A DNA stretch of 13,033 bases from Chthonomonadaceae bacterium (GTDB lineage Bacteria; Armatimonadota; Chthonomonadetes; Chthonomonadales; Chthonomonadaceae), in contig JACMPS010000460.1 in assembly GCA_014377395.1 (NCBI GenBank), positions 1 through 13,033 of the forward strand, read 5' to 3'. The notes under the pieces were generated by a model. That model worked only from the letters and a program-made list of their open reading frames with translations. It was not told the DNA's origin and made no database searches. The translations under genes were made by a program, and so were the position numbers. Positions 1 through 6,692 of the stretch are shown piece by piece. Within the stretch, counting starts at the first letter, position 1, and each line of letters starts with the position of its first letter.

Positions 1-1
1 A

Positions 2-637
2 CAAAGTGCAATTTTGAGACGCGCTCTGCTGATCGGAGTCGTGTTGAGCGTGATGCTGATTTACCCGTTCTTTTTTCCGGCGGGAAATGTGTGAGGCAGA
101 TTCACGGCGTTGTTTTCTTTGCCCTGTTTTTTGCTGGGAATGTTACTCGCCGACATTTATGTGGCGAGGTGGAAAAGTCAGCCAATTGCATCACGATTGA
201 ACGACGGAGTGGCTTTGTTGTGTGTGGTGGCGATGTTCGGGATGCGGGAAAGTGTGGCGGTAGACCGTTTGCTGATGCCCTGGGTGCTGTGTCTGCTCAT
301 GGTGTCGGTGCTATGCGGAGACCTGAGCAAACGGGTTGCATCACTCCCCGCTCTCTGTGCAATTGGCGGAATGTGCTACAGCATTTACCTGTTTCATTAT
401 GAACTGATCGTCGTAATTTCTGCCGTGACGTTGAGGTTTGCCGTTACCGAAAAGTTCCTGCCGAACTTTGTGTTGCAGTCACTTTTGATTACGCCGATTG
501 TGCTGGGATTTTGCACAGTGTATTATCTTTACGTCGAAAAGCCCTGCATGGCGCGAGACCTACCGCAACGTTTGTTGGCGAAATTCAGGAAGCCTTCAAC
601 CTCTCCCGTTGCAATTGAAACAGGTGCGAAGCAATAA
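2..637 (+). pseudogene. Acyltransferase-3-like membrane protein, 3' part, interrupted by in-frame TGA
   Basis: The reading frame is open from the window edge and encodes hydrophobic segments typical of the C-terminal half of acyltransferase 3 (OafA/NodX-type) proteins. These include LPCFLLGMLLADIYV, then ALCAIGGMCYSIYLFHYELIV with the usual S-x-Y-L-x-H element, and a final helix ending YVEKP before a basic tail. Family members O-acylate sugars or lipids at the inner membrane. The frame contains TGA at 92-94, between PAGNV and GRFTALF. Coding character continues in the same frame on both sides, so a nonsense change (perhaps Trp TGG to TGA) fits better than a frameshift. A TTG at 110 could reinitiate but has no good ribosome binding site. 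The 5' part lies outside the window. The 3' end overlaps the convergent PilZ gene by 53 bp. A sequencing error is possible. Confidence 0.6.
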
Positions 638-1430
638 ATTCGCGTTGCCACCCCTCCATCTGCAGAAACTCACACGTTACCCTCACCGATAAGCCGCCCC
701 GCTGAACGCCGCTTTCCGCGACAACGATCTTCGCCCACAAAGGCTCGGTGAATAGCGCGATTGGCAAGCGCACCCGCAGGAAAACACCACTTTGGAGGGA
801 CTGTAACAAAGCCTCTTTCTCCTCGACACCGAGCGCAAAACCGAGATCGGCACGAAAGCCGCCTTCCGAAAGATCGAGCAGAGTTCCGTGAACCGGGATC
901 GCATCGGCGGAAGGATGATCCTGCGGCACAACCGCAAATGTCGCAGGGGTCACGAAAGGTGCGCGAAAATGTTTGCGCCTCTGCACCTTCTGAAAGGACG
1001 GCGTAAGCGGCAAGACCAGAAGCCGCTCTCCTGCATAACTTTTCCCGGTTGTCACCTGCGTAATTAGTGTGGAAAAGCGAAACAGCGCGTCTTGTCCTGC
1101 CGCTTCAATCGTGACTTTCGCGCCGGGTTGAAGAGCGCGACAAGCCCGTACCTCTTGACTTTCCGGGCGCAAGGTCGGGTTATTTTCCGTCCGCAGAAAG
1201 AGGTTGCCCTTTTCGATTCCTGTGATAAAGGCAACCTGAGACTGAATCTCTCCTTCCGATTCGAGCGCGAGTGAAACGGCTTGCCCTACAGTGAGCGGAT
1301 TCCTTTCTGCGGAAACCAACCCGGATTGATTTTTGCCGAGCCTTTTCAGGAAACGCCACTGCTCTCCGTTTTTCCACGTCCCGGAGAAAATCAGTGCGAT
1401 CCCCACAAGGAAAGCGATGAGGAGTATCAT
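585..1430 (-). CDS. Membrane-anchored PilZ-domain protein (c-di-GMP receptor)
   Basis: The product is 281 aa. Residues 1-17 form a hydrophobic N-terminal segment (ILLIAFLVGIALIF) that probably anchors the protein. Residues about 45-145 resemble the beta-rich YcgR-like N-terminal domain that precedes PilZ. A PilZ domain follows from about residue 148. Both c-di-GMP-binding signatures are present: RxxxR as R152-K-H-F-R156, and D/NxSxxG as D186-L-S188-E-G-G191. Known PilZ proteins bind c-di-GMP and alter motility, polysaccharide export or transcription; the target here is unknown. The ATG at 1430 overlaps the TGA of the upstream gene (ATGA), so the two are probably translationally coupled. A likely c-di-GMP phosphodiesterase gene lies about 8 kb away in the same window. 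Confidence 0.85.
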   Translation of the reverse strand: MILLIAFLVGIALIFSGTWKNGEQWRFLKRLGKNQSGLVSAERNPLTVGQAVSLALESEGEIQSQVAFITGIEKGNLFLRTENNPTLRPESQEVRACRALQPGAKVTIEAAGQDALFRFSTLITQVTTGKSYAGERLLVLPLTPSFQKVQRRKHFRAPFVTPATFAVVPQDHPSADAIPVHGTLLDLSEGGFRADLGFALGVEEKEALLQSLQSGVFLRVRLPIALFTEPLWAKIVVAESGVQRGGLSVRVTCEFLQMEGWQREFIASHLFQLQRERLKAS

Positions 1431-2494
1431 GGCTTTTCGCCTTCTTTTTTCGGTGTGTCACCTGGTAAAGGCTGTTTTTCGAGAGTCTCGATCTTCCAGG
1501 TTACGGTGAATGTCACCGACTCGCCCGGTTTGAGTTTGTTGAGGGGGCTGAGCATTTCCAGTTCCACATAGGCGGCGGGATCGGGATTGGTGTAGATTTC
1601 GAGCGGCGAGTTTTCATCGGGATAGGACTTGCCCGCCTCTACCTTCATCTTCATCAAAAATTGTCGTTTCCCTTTTTCCGAGATCAACATTCCTTCAGGC
1701 GAGTCGCTTCCGATCTTTGCCGACTTTGTTTTGCTCCGCTCCAGAATCAGAAACCCGCCTTCACTTTTGATTAAGCCCTCATCGGGAGCGGCGTCCGGGA
1801 AATCATAATAGCCTTTCGGATTTTTCCCGCCTTTCCATAAAACGGTCTTCATTCGGTCGGGATCGTCCATTTGCGCGACTTCCCAGCAAGACCAGGTTTC
1901 TTCCATCTTGCCTACATTTGTCAGGGTGTTGACAAGAGTAACGGTACTACCCTTCGCGTCCATCGTGATCTCACGGGTGAACTGAACCGCGTGTTTAGGA
2001 CTGATTTTACCTTTCACCAGGAGAGTTTTGCCGTCTTTGATTTTGACTTCCTGCGTTCCGGCATCCATCACGGGGTCGGGGGGCCAGCCCCATTTCGATT
2101 GTGGGGCAGGCCAGAGTTTGTCCCCGCCGAAGTTCATCCAATCGGTTCCAGGTTTTGCGAGATCAAGGGTTTTTCCCAGCAGAGCAGGGTTGTTCCAGAG
2201 CAGATTCGGTGCGCCAATCGTTGCGTATCGCATGATTCTCCCGATTTGAGGCACAAAGATCAATTCGGTTTCGCCATTGCTCAGGCGCACCGTGTTTTTC
2301 CAACCGTGATAAGTTCCGCGTTCGATGTTCACTTTTGACTTCTCGATTTTCCGGGGCGTCCCGTTTTTAGGTGTTTTTTGCTTTTTGTTCTGATGTTGGG
2401 GCGGTGCTTCCGTCCTCAACAAAGGTTGAGCATAAGTGAGATTCCCACTGTAAGCAAACAAAACCGTCAGCAGTGGCACGGATATTTTTTTCAT
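1427..2494 (-). CDS. Exported DUF4380-like protein
   Basis: The product is 355 aa from the ATG at 2494, which follows a good ribosome binding site (GCAGGAGAGACT). A longer frame from 2536 is open but begins before this site and would bury the signal peptide. MKKISVPLLTVLFAYSGN-LTYAQ is a Sec signal with likely cleavage after TYA. A Lys/Pro/Gln-rich linker follows. The body starts with YHGWKNTVRLSNGETELIFV, PQIGRIMRYATIGAPNLLWNN and a WMNFGGDKLWPAPQSKWGWPPDP stretch, which matches my recollection of DUF4380 proteins with an aldose-epimerase-like beta-sandwich. No catalytic function is established for the family. Later parts (TLVNTLTNVGKMEETWSCWEV, YVELEMLSPLNKLKPGESVTFTVTW) also fit a galactose-mutarotase-like fold. 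It is the first gene of an operon with the PilZ gene. Confidence 0.75.
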   Translation of the reverse strand: MKKISVPLLTVLFAYSGNLTYAQPLLRTEAPPQHQNKKQKTPKNGTPRKIEKSKVNIERGTYHGWKNTVRLSNGETELIFVPQIGRIMRYATIGAPNLLWNNPALLGKTLDLAKPGTDWMNFGGDKLWPAPQSKWGWPPDPVMDAGTQEVKIKDGKTLLVKGKISPKHAVQFTREITMDAKGSTVTLVNTLTNVGKMEETWSCWEVAQMDDPDRMKTVLWKGGKNPKGYYDFPDAAPDEGLIKSEGGFLILERSKTKSAKIGSDSPEGMLISEKGKRQFLMKMKVEAGKSYPDENSPLEIYTNPDPAAYVELEMLSPLNKLKPGESVTFTVTWKIETLEKQPLPGDTPKKEGEKP

Positions 2495-2612
2495 AGTCTC
2501 TCCTGCAAATCGTGGAAACTCACTCGGCGCAAGCAAATAATTTACTACTCACTTCGTTAGAGACACAGAAGCACAGAGAAATGCACAAGAGTTGAGAGCA
2601 TCTGCCTTGACT

Positions 2613-2639
2613 CCCCTCTCCCGGATTTTGGGGGAGGGC
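2613..2639. repeat. Pyrimidine/purine-rich inverted repeat
   Basis: CCCTCTCCC pairs with GGGGGAGGG across a 7-base loop with one G-T wobble. It looks like a decayed member of the widespread 'ccctctccc...gggagaggg' intergenic repeats. A relative cannot be shown within the window. Confidence 0.45.
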
Positions 2640-2760
2640 TGACTGAACAAGATCAGGGTGGGGGCTATCCTCTGTCTTCCTCTATGCTTCTAGCAAATTG
2701 GAGGGTGCGTCACGAGAGTTATAAACTCTTTTCTCATTCTCGGTCAGACAGGGAAATTCC

Positions 2761-2807
2761 TGCAAATGCAAAACGTCCTCTCTCCAAATGAAACGGAGAG
2801 AGGACGT
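2761..2807 (-). terminator. Intrinsic terminator of the sigma factor gene
   Basis: A perfect 13-bp stem is formed by 2773-2785 (ACGTCCTCTCTCC) and 2795-2807, with a 9-base loop. On the minus strand it is followed by a T-rich tract (TTTTGCATTT) at 2764-2773. It starts 24 bp after the sigma gene stop codon. Confidence 0.85.
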
Positions 2808-2830
2808 AAGCGAAGCACTTGTAGAGGAAT

Positions 2831-3913
2831 TTATTGTCGAATGAGTTCCTGCGGCCCCATGTGCCGTAGTTTCTTGAGGGCGCGAAGTTCGATCTGACGC
2901 ACACGCTCACGGGTGACATGAAGCCGAACACCGACTTCCTCAAGGGTACGGGCATAGCCGTCATCCAGACCAAAACGCATCCGCAAAACTTCCTTCTCGC
3001 GTCCCGTTAGGCGATCCAATACCTCATCAATCTGTTCACGACGAATCAGGTTCAGGGTTGCCTCTGAGGGAGAGATTGCGGTTTGTGACTGGATAAAATC
3101 GGAGAGTTGGCTGTTGTCCTTTTCGCCGACAGGAGTTTCAAGGGAAAGCGGTTCCAGAGCGATCCGCATGATCTCATTCACACGCTCAACGGGGACTTCG
3201 AGTTCACGGGCGATTTCTTCGACGGTGGGGTCACGGAGGAGTTGCTGACGCAATCGGCTGGAGGCTTTCACGAGTTTGTGAATGATCTCGGCGACATAAA
3301 CGGGGATACGAATGGTGCGTCCCTGATTAATGATCGCTCTTGCAATCGCACGACGGATCCACCAGGTTGCGTAGGTGCTGAAGCGATAACCTTTCGAGGG
3401 ATCAAACTTTTCAACGGCGCGGATCAGCCCGATGTTGCCCTCTTGAATCAAGTCGGGAAGCGGAATACCTCGCACACTGTACTTTTTCGCAATTGAGACT
3501 ACAAGGCGCAGGTTCGCTTCAGTCAGTTTGTCCTTCGCGATTTTGTCGCCCCGTTGTACGGCGTAAGCAAGACGAATTTCCTCATCGGCGGTCAGGAGTT
3601 GGGCGCCTCGTGCGCGGCTCATCCAAACTTGAAGGGATTCGTCGGTGCGGACATTGGCATTGGGGTTCTGAGCGAGAAGGGCAGAGACGCCACTGGAGGG
3701 GATTCTTTCGGTGGTAGAGCGGAGGGAGGAGGCAAGAATGGGTTCGGGATTTTCCCCTGCCAGAAGGCTACTGTCGTAGAGATGAAGCAGATCGTCGTTC
3801 GGCTCCTGATCGAAGCCGTCTTCGACCTCTACTCCCGTTTTCGCCCCGTTAAGATCGGCATTCGTTGCCGAGCGCACGGTGCTTCTCTCCAACACTGCAG
3901 TCTCATTGCTCAT
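2831..3913 (-). CDS. rpoD: RpoD/SigA-family RNA polymerase sigma-70 factor
   Basis: The product is 360 aa from the ATG at 3913, which has GAGAGGAG 8 nt upstream. A GTG at 3922 overlaps that Shine-Dalgarno and is unlikely to be used. Region 1.1 is absent; residues 1-90 are acidic and low in complexity. Region 1.2 begins about residue 92. Regions 2.1-2.4 span about 125-205 (NLRLVVSIAKKY, DLIQEGNIGLIRAVEKFDP, RFSTYATWWIRRAIARAI). Region 3 is about 206-280. Region 4.2 holds the HTH TLEEVGVRLHVTRERVRQIE at about 323-342. In region 2.4 the residues matching E. coli Q437 and T440 are R188 and A191. It could be the housekeeping factor or a group 2 paralog; the missing region 1.1 and the altered 2.4 keep this open. 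It has its own promoter, long leader and terminator. Confidence 0.93.
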   Translation of the reverse strand: MSNETAVLERSTVRSATNADLNGAKTGVEVEDGFDQEPNDDLLHLYDSSLLAGENPEPILASSLRSTTERIPSSGVSALLAQNPNANVRTDESLQVWMSRARGAQLLTADEEIRLAYAVQRGDKIAKDKLTEANLRLVVSIAKKYSVRGIPLPDLIQEGNIGLIRAVEKFDPSKGYRFSTYATWWIRRAIARAIINQGRTIRIPVYVAEIIHKLVKASSRLRQQLLRDPTVEEIARELEVPVERVNEIMRIALEPLSLETPVGEKDNSQLSDFIQSQTAISPSEATLNLIRREQIDEVLDRLTGREKEVLRMRFGLDDGYARTLEEVGVRLHVTRERVRQIELRALKKLRHMGPQELIRQ

Positions 3914-4014
3914 GTGAGCCACTCCTCTCAGATGTTATGCGGTTTCAAATCACAATCATTCGGTTATCAAGTTTGCCCAATGTACCGGTTGCTTTTATCG
4001 GGTCGTGATATTTT

Positions 4015-4074
4015 TCACAGACTCGAAAAGTGCGGAAAACCGTGAGTGCGGAGTAAATAAATAAACCGATTCAC
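4015..4074 (-). CDS. Possible 19-aa leader peptide upstream of the sigma gene
   Basis: A GTG at 4074 lies 6 nt after AGAAGGAGG, which is a better Shine-Dalgarno than many gene starts in this window. It opens 19 codons (MNRFIYLLRTHGFPHFSSL) ending in TGA at 4015-4017. It sits entirely inside the predicted sigma-gene leader, about 100 nt before the sigma ATG. The residue content suggests no particular regulatory codon run. It could be a translated upstream ORF affecting sigma synthesis or RNA stability, or a chance match. Confidence 0.35.
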   Translation of the reverse strand: MNRFIYLLRTHGFPHFSSL

Positions 4075-4128
4075 GATTGTCCTCCTTCTGAAAAAGTCCT
4101 GTTGGGCTTGCGGGTCTCCTCCGCTTTT

Positions 4129-4145
4129 GCTCTTCTCGGAAGAGC
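4129..4145 (-). promoter_or_regulatory. Leader hairpin in sigma gene 5' UTR
   Basis: GCTCTTC and GAAGAGC form a perfect 7-bp stem with a 3-base loop, about 60 nt into the predicted transcript. No U-tract follows on the transcript strand, so this is not an intrinsic terminator. Confidence 0.4.
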
Positions 4146-4208
4146 CACAAGAAAAAGCGAGGGGGTGCAGTCAATTCACAAAGCAAAATGACTTCAAGTC
4201 ATAGAGAC

Positions 4209-4237
4209 ATTATAAGACGGGACGCCCTTTTTGTCAA
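4209..4237 (-). promoter_or_regulatory. Consensus sigma-70 promoter for the sigma factor gene
   Basis: On the minus strand, TTGACA (4237-4232) and TATAAT (4214-4209) are separated by exactly 17 bp. Both hexamers match the consensus perfectly. The predicted start near 4202 leaves a leader of about 290 nt to the ATG at 3913. Confidence 0.88.
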
Positions 4238-4289
4238 GCGATTTTTTGCCATAACTTCTTTTGGGAGGTTTTGAGGCGAAAAGACCGGG

Positions 4290-5456
4290 CTAAACGGACG
4301 CAGGCTGTTTCCGTTGACCGAGCGAGCGTAAACCCTGTACGATCTGCCGAATTTGCTCTGCTGCGTATTCAACGGCTCCCCCGTCTGTACTTTTGCCCAG
4401 AGTCAGGCGCAAAGCGGAACGGGCTTCATCGCTACTCAACCCGATTGCCGTGAGCACATGGGACGGCTTGACCGATCCGGTAGTACAAGCGGAACCCGCC
4501 GCCGCACAAATACCCATCGCATCAAGAGCCAGCAAAACGCTTTCCCCTTCAACGCCGGGAAAACAAAGATTGAGATTATAAGGCAGTCGGTGCGTACGTG
4601 ATCCGTTCACTTTGAGATCGGGAATAGCGGACAGTAACTGTGACAGAAAAATTTCGCGTAGAGCAGTTAGACGAGTGGCTTCGGACGCCATTTCCTCCCG
4701 TGCGATCAGGGTGGCTTTGCCCAGCCCTACAATGCCGGGAACATTGAGAGTTCCGCCCCGCCGTCCCTTTTCCTGCTGTCCGCCTTCCATAAAGCGAGAA
4801 AGCCGTGTCCCTCTCCGAACGTAAAGTGCACCCACGCCTTTCGGGGCGTACAATTTGTGACCGCTGATGCTCAGTAAATCTATTTTTTGTTCACGCACAT
4901 CGAGCGGCAATTTTCCAAAGGTTTGCACGGCGTCCGTGTGAAAAACAATGCCGCGTTCACGACACAACGCCCCGATTTCGGCAATCGGTTGAATCGTGCC
5001 GATTTCGTTGTTGGCATGCATCACCGACACCAGAATCGTGTCGGGACGAATGGCATCCGCCACCTGTTGTGCCGTCACCATGCCTTCACGGTCAACTGGA
5101 AGCACCGTCAGCGCGAATCCCTCATGCTCCAATTTCTCCATCGGGTCGAGGACGGCATGATGCTCAAAATTCGTAGTAATGAGATGTCCCTTGCCCGCAT
5201 ATTCCGCAATACCGCGAATTGCTGAGTTGTTCGCTTCCGTGCCTCCCGAAGTGAAAACGATCTCTTCCGGCGTCGCATTCAGCGTTTCGGCAATCGCCTC
5301 TCGTGCGTCCTCCACCGCCTCACGTGCTGACATGCCGACGCTGTAGAGCGTCGAGGGATTTCCGTAGGCTTCCGTGAAGTAAGGCATCATTGCCTCAATC
5401 ACTTCCGGACGAACAGGGGTGGTAGCGGCATGATCGAGATAAATAGGGAGTTGCAT
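4290..5456 (-). CDS. Cysteine desulfurase (NifS/IscS family)
   Basis: The product is 388 aa, the usual size for this family. It is a PLP enzyme that takes sulfur from L-cysteine as an enzyme persulfide, for Fe-S clusters, tRNA thiolation and cofactors. Visible features are the N-terminal YLDHAATTPV, the cofactor-stacking EHHAV (H100), NNEIG (149-153), HTDAVQ (D175, Q178), the PLP lysine in SGHKLYAPKG (K201) and the catalytic cysteine in GSACTTG (C324). The lack of a large insertion near the cysteine fits group I (NifS/IscS) rather than SufS. The ATG at 5456 begins the conserved N-terminus; the frame open upstream to 5582 overlaps the methyltransferase gene and adds unrelated residues. No iscU, iscR or tRNA thiolation gene is adjacent, so the acceptor is unknown. 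It is the last gene of the run from pspA. Confidence 0.93.
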   Translation of the reverse strand: MQLPIYLDHAATTPVRPEVIEAMMPYFTEAYGNPSTLYSVGMSAREAVEDAREAIAETLNATPEEIVFTSGGTEANNSAIRGIAEYAGKGHLITTNFEHHAVLDPMEKLEHEGFALTVLPVDREGMVTAQQVADAIRPDTILVSVMHANNEIGTIQPIAEIGALCRERGIVFHTDAVQTFGKLPLDVREQKIDLLSISGHKLYAPKGVGALYVRRGTRLSRFMEGGQQEKGRRGGTLNVPGIVGLGKATLIAREEMASEATRLTALREIFLSQLLSAIPDLKVNGSRTHRLPYNLNLCFPGVEGESVLLALDAMGICAAAGSACTTGSVKPSHVLTAIGLSSDEARSALRLTLGKSTDGGAVEYAAEQIRQIVQGLRSLGQRKQPASV

Positions 5457-5511
5457 GGACTTCTTTCCTGGAATAGTTTCGTCCGAGAGATGAAAACTCC
5501 CGGCGATAAGG

Positions 5512-6312
5512 CTAGAGCCGTTTTTTTCGTAGGCGAATGACGGTGAAGGCAAGACGGTTAAATAAAATTTGGTAGAGCCCATGCAACGGTTTTATTTTCA
5601 GTAGGAGAGTCAGTTTACGACTGTTGCGGGCGCGAAAAAGACAGTAATCCATTTCTCGGTTCTGGATTGTGTAGTCGGATGCAAGCAGTTTTCGCAAATC
5701 GCGTGACCGGATATAAAAGCAGTAACGATCTACCCAGCCCAGTTGAAACTTCGCCCATGCCTGTGGGGTTTTGCCTTCACGGAAAAACCCGCCTCCTAAT
5801 CGGTGCGTTGTCTCCGCGATGAACGTTTGGAGTCGCCCCGGTTTAAGCCAGTGAACAAAGGGAGCCGCCATGTGCCCTTCCCGCAAAATTTCACGGGTAG
5901 GAAAATGGTGTTGCATCGTCCCATCGTCTTTTAGAATCCGTCTCAGACGAGAGAACGTCGCGGGTTTTTCCTCAACGTGCTCGAAAACCATGTTGGAGAT
6001 GATAAGATCGAAAAAGCCGTCGGGAAACGGAAGAGCGGCATCCGGCACAATCTCTTTGAGCAGCCCTTCGTGGTAAAGTTCGTGGGCGCGGAAGGCATCG
6101 AAATTCGCTCCCTCGTAGCAAACCTCAACTCCGTAAGCATCGAACCCGGCATCACGCAAAAGTTCGACAATCACGCCGTCACCGCACCCATAATCGAGGA
6201 TATGAAGATCGTGCGCCTCGGTCAACCCTTTTTCCGCTTTGATCTGTTCTGCGAGGTAGACAAAATAGAGGTAGTTGACATCCGTTTTGTCCCGGCTGTA
6301 GCGACCACTCAT
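5512..6312 (-). CDS. Class I SAM-dependent methyltransferase
   Basis: The product is 266 aa, with ATG at 6312. Motif I, HILDYGCGDG (about 37-46), is followed by VIVELLRDAGFDAYGVEV (post-I acidic residue at E63). The motif DGFFDLIISNMVFEHVEE (about 98-115) contains the usual IISNMVFEHV element of the Methyltransf_11 type. The C-terminal third (HWLKPGRLQTF, RYCFYIRSRDLRKLL, and a hydrophobic and basic end) resembles methyltransferases acting in polysaccharide or lipid pathways, but no substrate can be assigned. It lies 33 bp after the dehydratase gene and 55 bp before the desulfurase gene. There is no functional link beyond co-orientation. Confidence 0.85.
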   Translation of the reverse strand: MSGRYSRDKTDVNYLYFVYLAEQIKAEKGLTEAHDLHILDYGCGDGVIVELLRDAGFDAYGVEVCYEGANFDAFRAHELYHEGLLKEIVPDAALPFPDGFFDLIISNMVFEHVEEKPATFSRLRRILKDDGTMQHHFPTREILREGHMAAPFVHWLKPGRLQTFIAETTHRLGGGFFREGKTPQAWAKFQLGWVDRYCFYIRSRDLRKLLASDYTIQNREMDYCLFRARNSRKLTLLLKIKPLHGLYQILFNRLAFTVIRLRKKRL

Positions 6313-6345
6313 AAGCCTATCTTCCGTTTCCTCTGTATTCCATTT

Positions 6346-6639
6346 CTATTTTTGAGCAAAACTGTTCATCGTCTTTGCGAGTTCGATGTCGAGAAGCGTA
6401 ATGCCTCTCGCATCATGCGTAGTGAGTTCGACTTTCACCGTTTTGTAAACGTTCGACCATTCCGGGTGATGATCTTTTTTCTCCGCGACCAGTGCGACTC
6501 GGCACATCCAAGCCCAGGCTTCGACGAAATCTGCAAAAACAAAGGTTTTCAGAAGGCGATCACTTTCCCGCTTCCACCCGCTCAGCGAAGCAAGGGCGGT
6601 GTCGAGTTCCGTATCGGTGAGTAGTACAGGACGTAGCAT
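6346..6639 (-). CDS. 4a-hydroxytetrahydrobiopterin dehydratase (pterin-4a-carbinolamine dehydratase)
   Basis: The product is 97 aa, typical of the family. It dehydrates 4a-hydroxytetrahydropterin produced by aromatic amino acid hydroxylases; some bacterial members act in molybdopterin or other pterin metabolism. The signature is EKKDHHPEWSNVYKTVKVEL-TTHDARGITLLD, with active-site candidates H57, H58 and H75, plus P59, W61 and D84. The N-terminal SLSGWKRESDRLLKTFVFADF is also typical. I chose the ATG at 6639 because it begins the conserved domain; the Shine-Dalgarno there is weak (AAAGAG, about 9-12 nt away). An upstream TTG at 6684 would add 15 non-conserved residues. No phenylalanine hydroxylase gene is in view. 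Confidence 0.92.
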   Translation of the reverse strand: MLRPVLLTDTELDTALASLSGWKRESDRLLKTFVFADFVEAWAWMCRVALVAEKKDHHPEWSNVYKTVKVELTTHDARGITLLDIELAKTMNSFAQK

Positions 6640-6692
6640 TTTACAGGGCTCTTTCGGCAAATTCAATGGAGCGGCTCTTTTCAAGAGTCCGA

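Larger units (their letters stand above)
2495..2830. other. Intergenic region between the sigma gene and the DUF4380-like gene
   Basis: No gene is supported here. The segment holds the ribosome binding site of the DUF4380-like gene and a hairpin-forming repeat remnant at 2613-2639. A stretch near 2563-2585 resembles the common intergenic 'acacagaagcacagagaaa' repeats. The sigma-gene terminator lies at 2761-2807. I could not find a convincing promoter for the DUF4380-like gene. Confidence 0.6.
3914..4289 (-). promoter_or_regulatory. Long 5' leader of the sigma factor gene
   Basis: This 376-bp gap lies between the sigma gene and the cysteine desulfurase stop. It contains the consensus promoter at 4209-4237 and then about 290 nt of predicted untranslated leader. 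The leader holds a small hairpin (4129-4145) and a 19-codon ORF with a strong Shine-Dalgarno (4015-4074). No known riboswitch class is recognised. No terminator for the desulfurase gene is seen, so some readthrough into the sigma gene is possible. Confidence 0.6.

Noticed and set aside
92..94. TGA read as Trp or Sec
   Set aside because: TGA terminates the PilZ, DUF4380-like, EAL-GGDEF, HNH and partner genes, and no SECIS-like hairpin was seen just after it.
1871..2338. 155-aa plus-strand frame
   Set aside because: It is antisense to the DUF4380-like gene and has no start signal or domain.
3995..4186. 63-aa minus-strand frame in the sigma leader
   Set aside because: It begins at TTG with no Shine-Dalgarno and has no domain. 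The shorter 19-codon ORF in the same leader has far better initiation signals.
5977..6624. 215-aa plus-strand frame
   Set aside because: It is antisense to the methyltransferase and dehydratase genes, which have clear family motifs. Its composition is that of a shadow frame.
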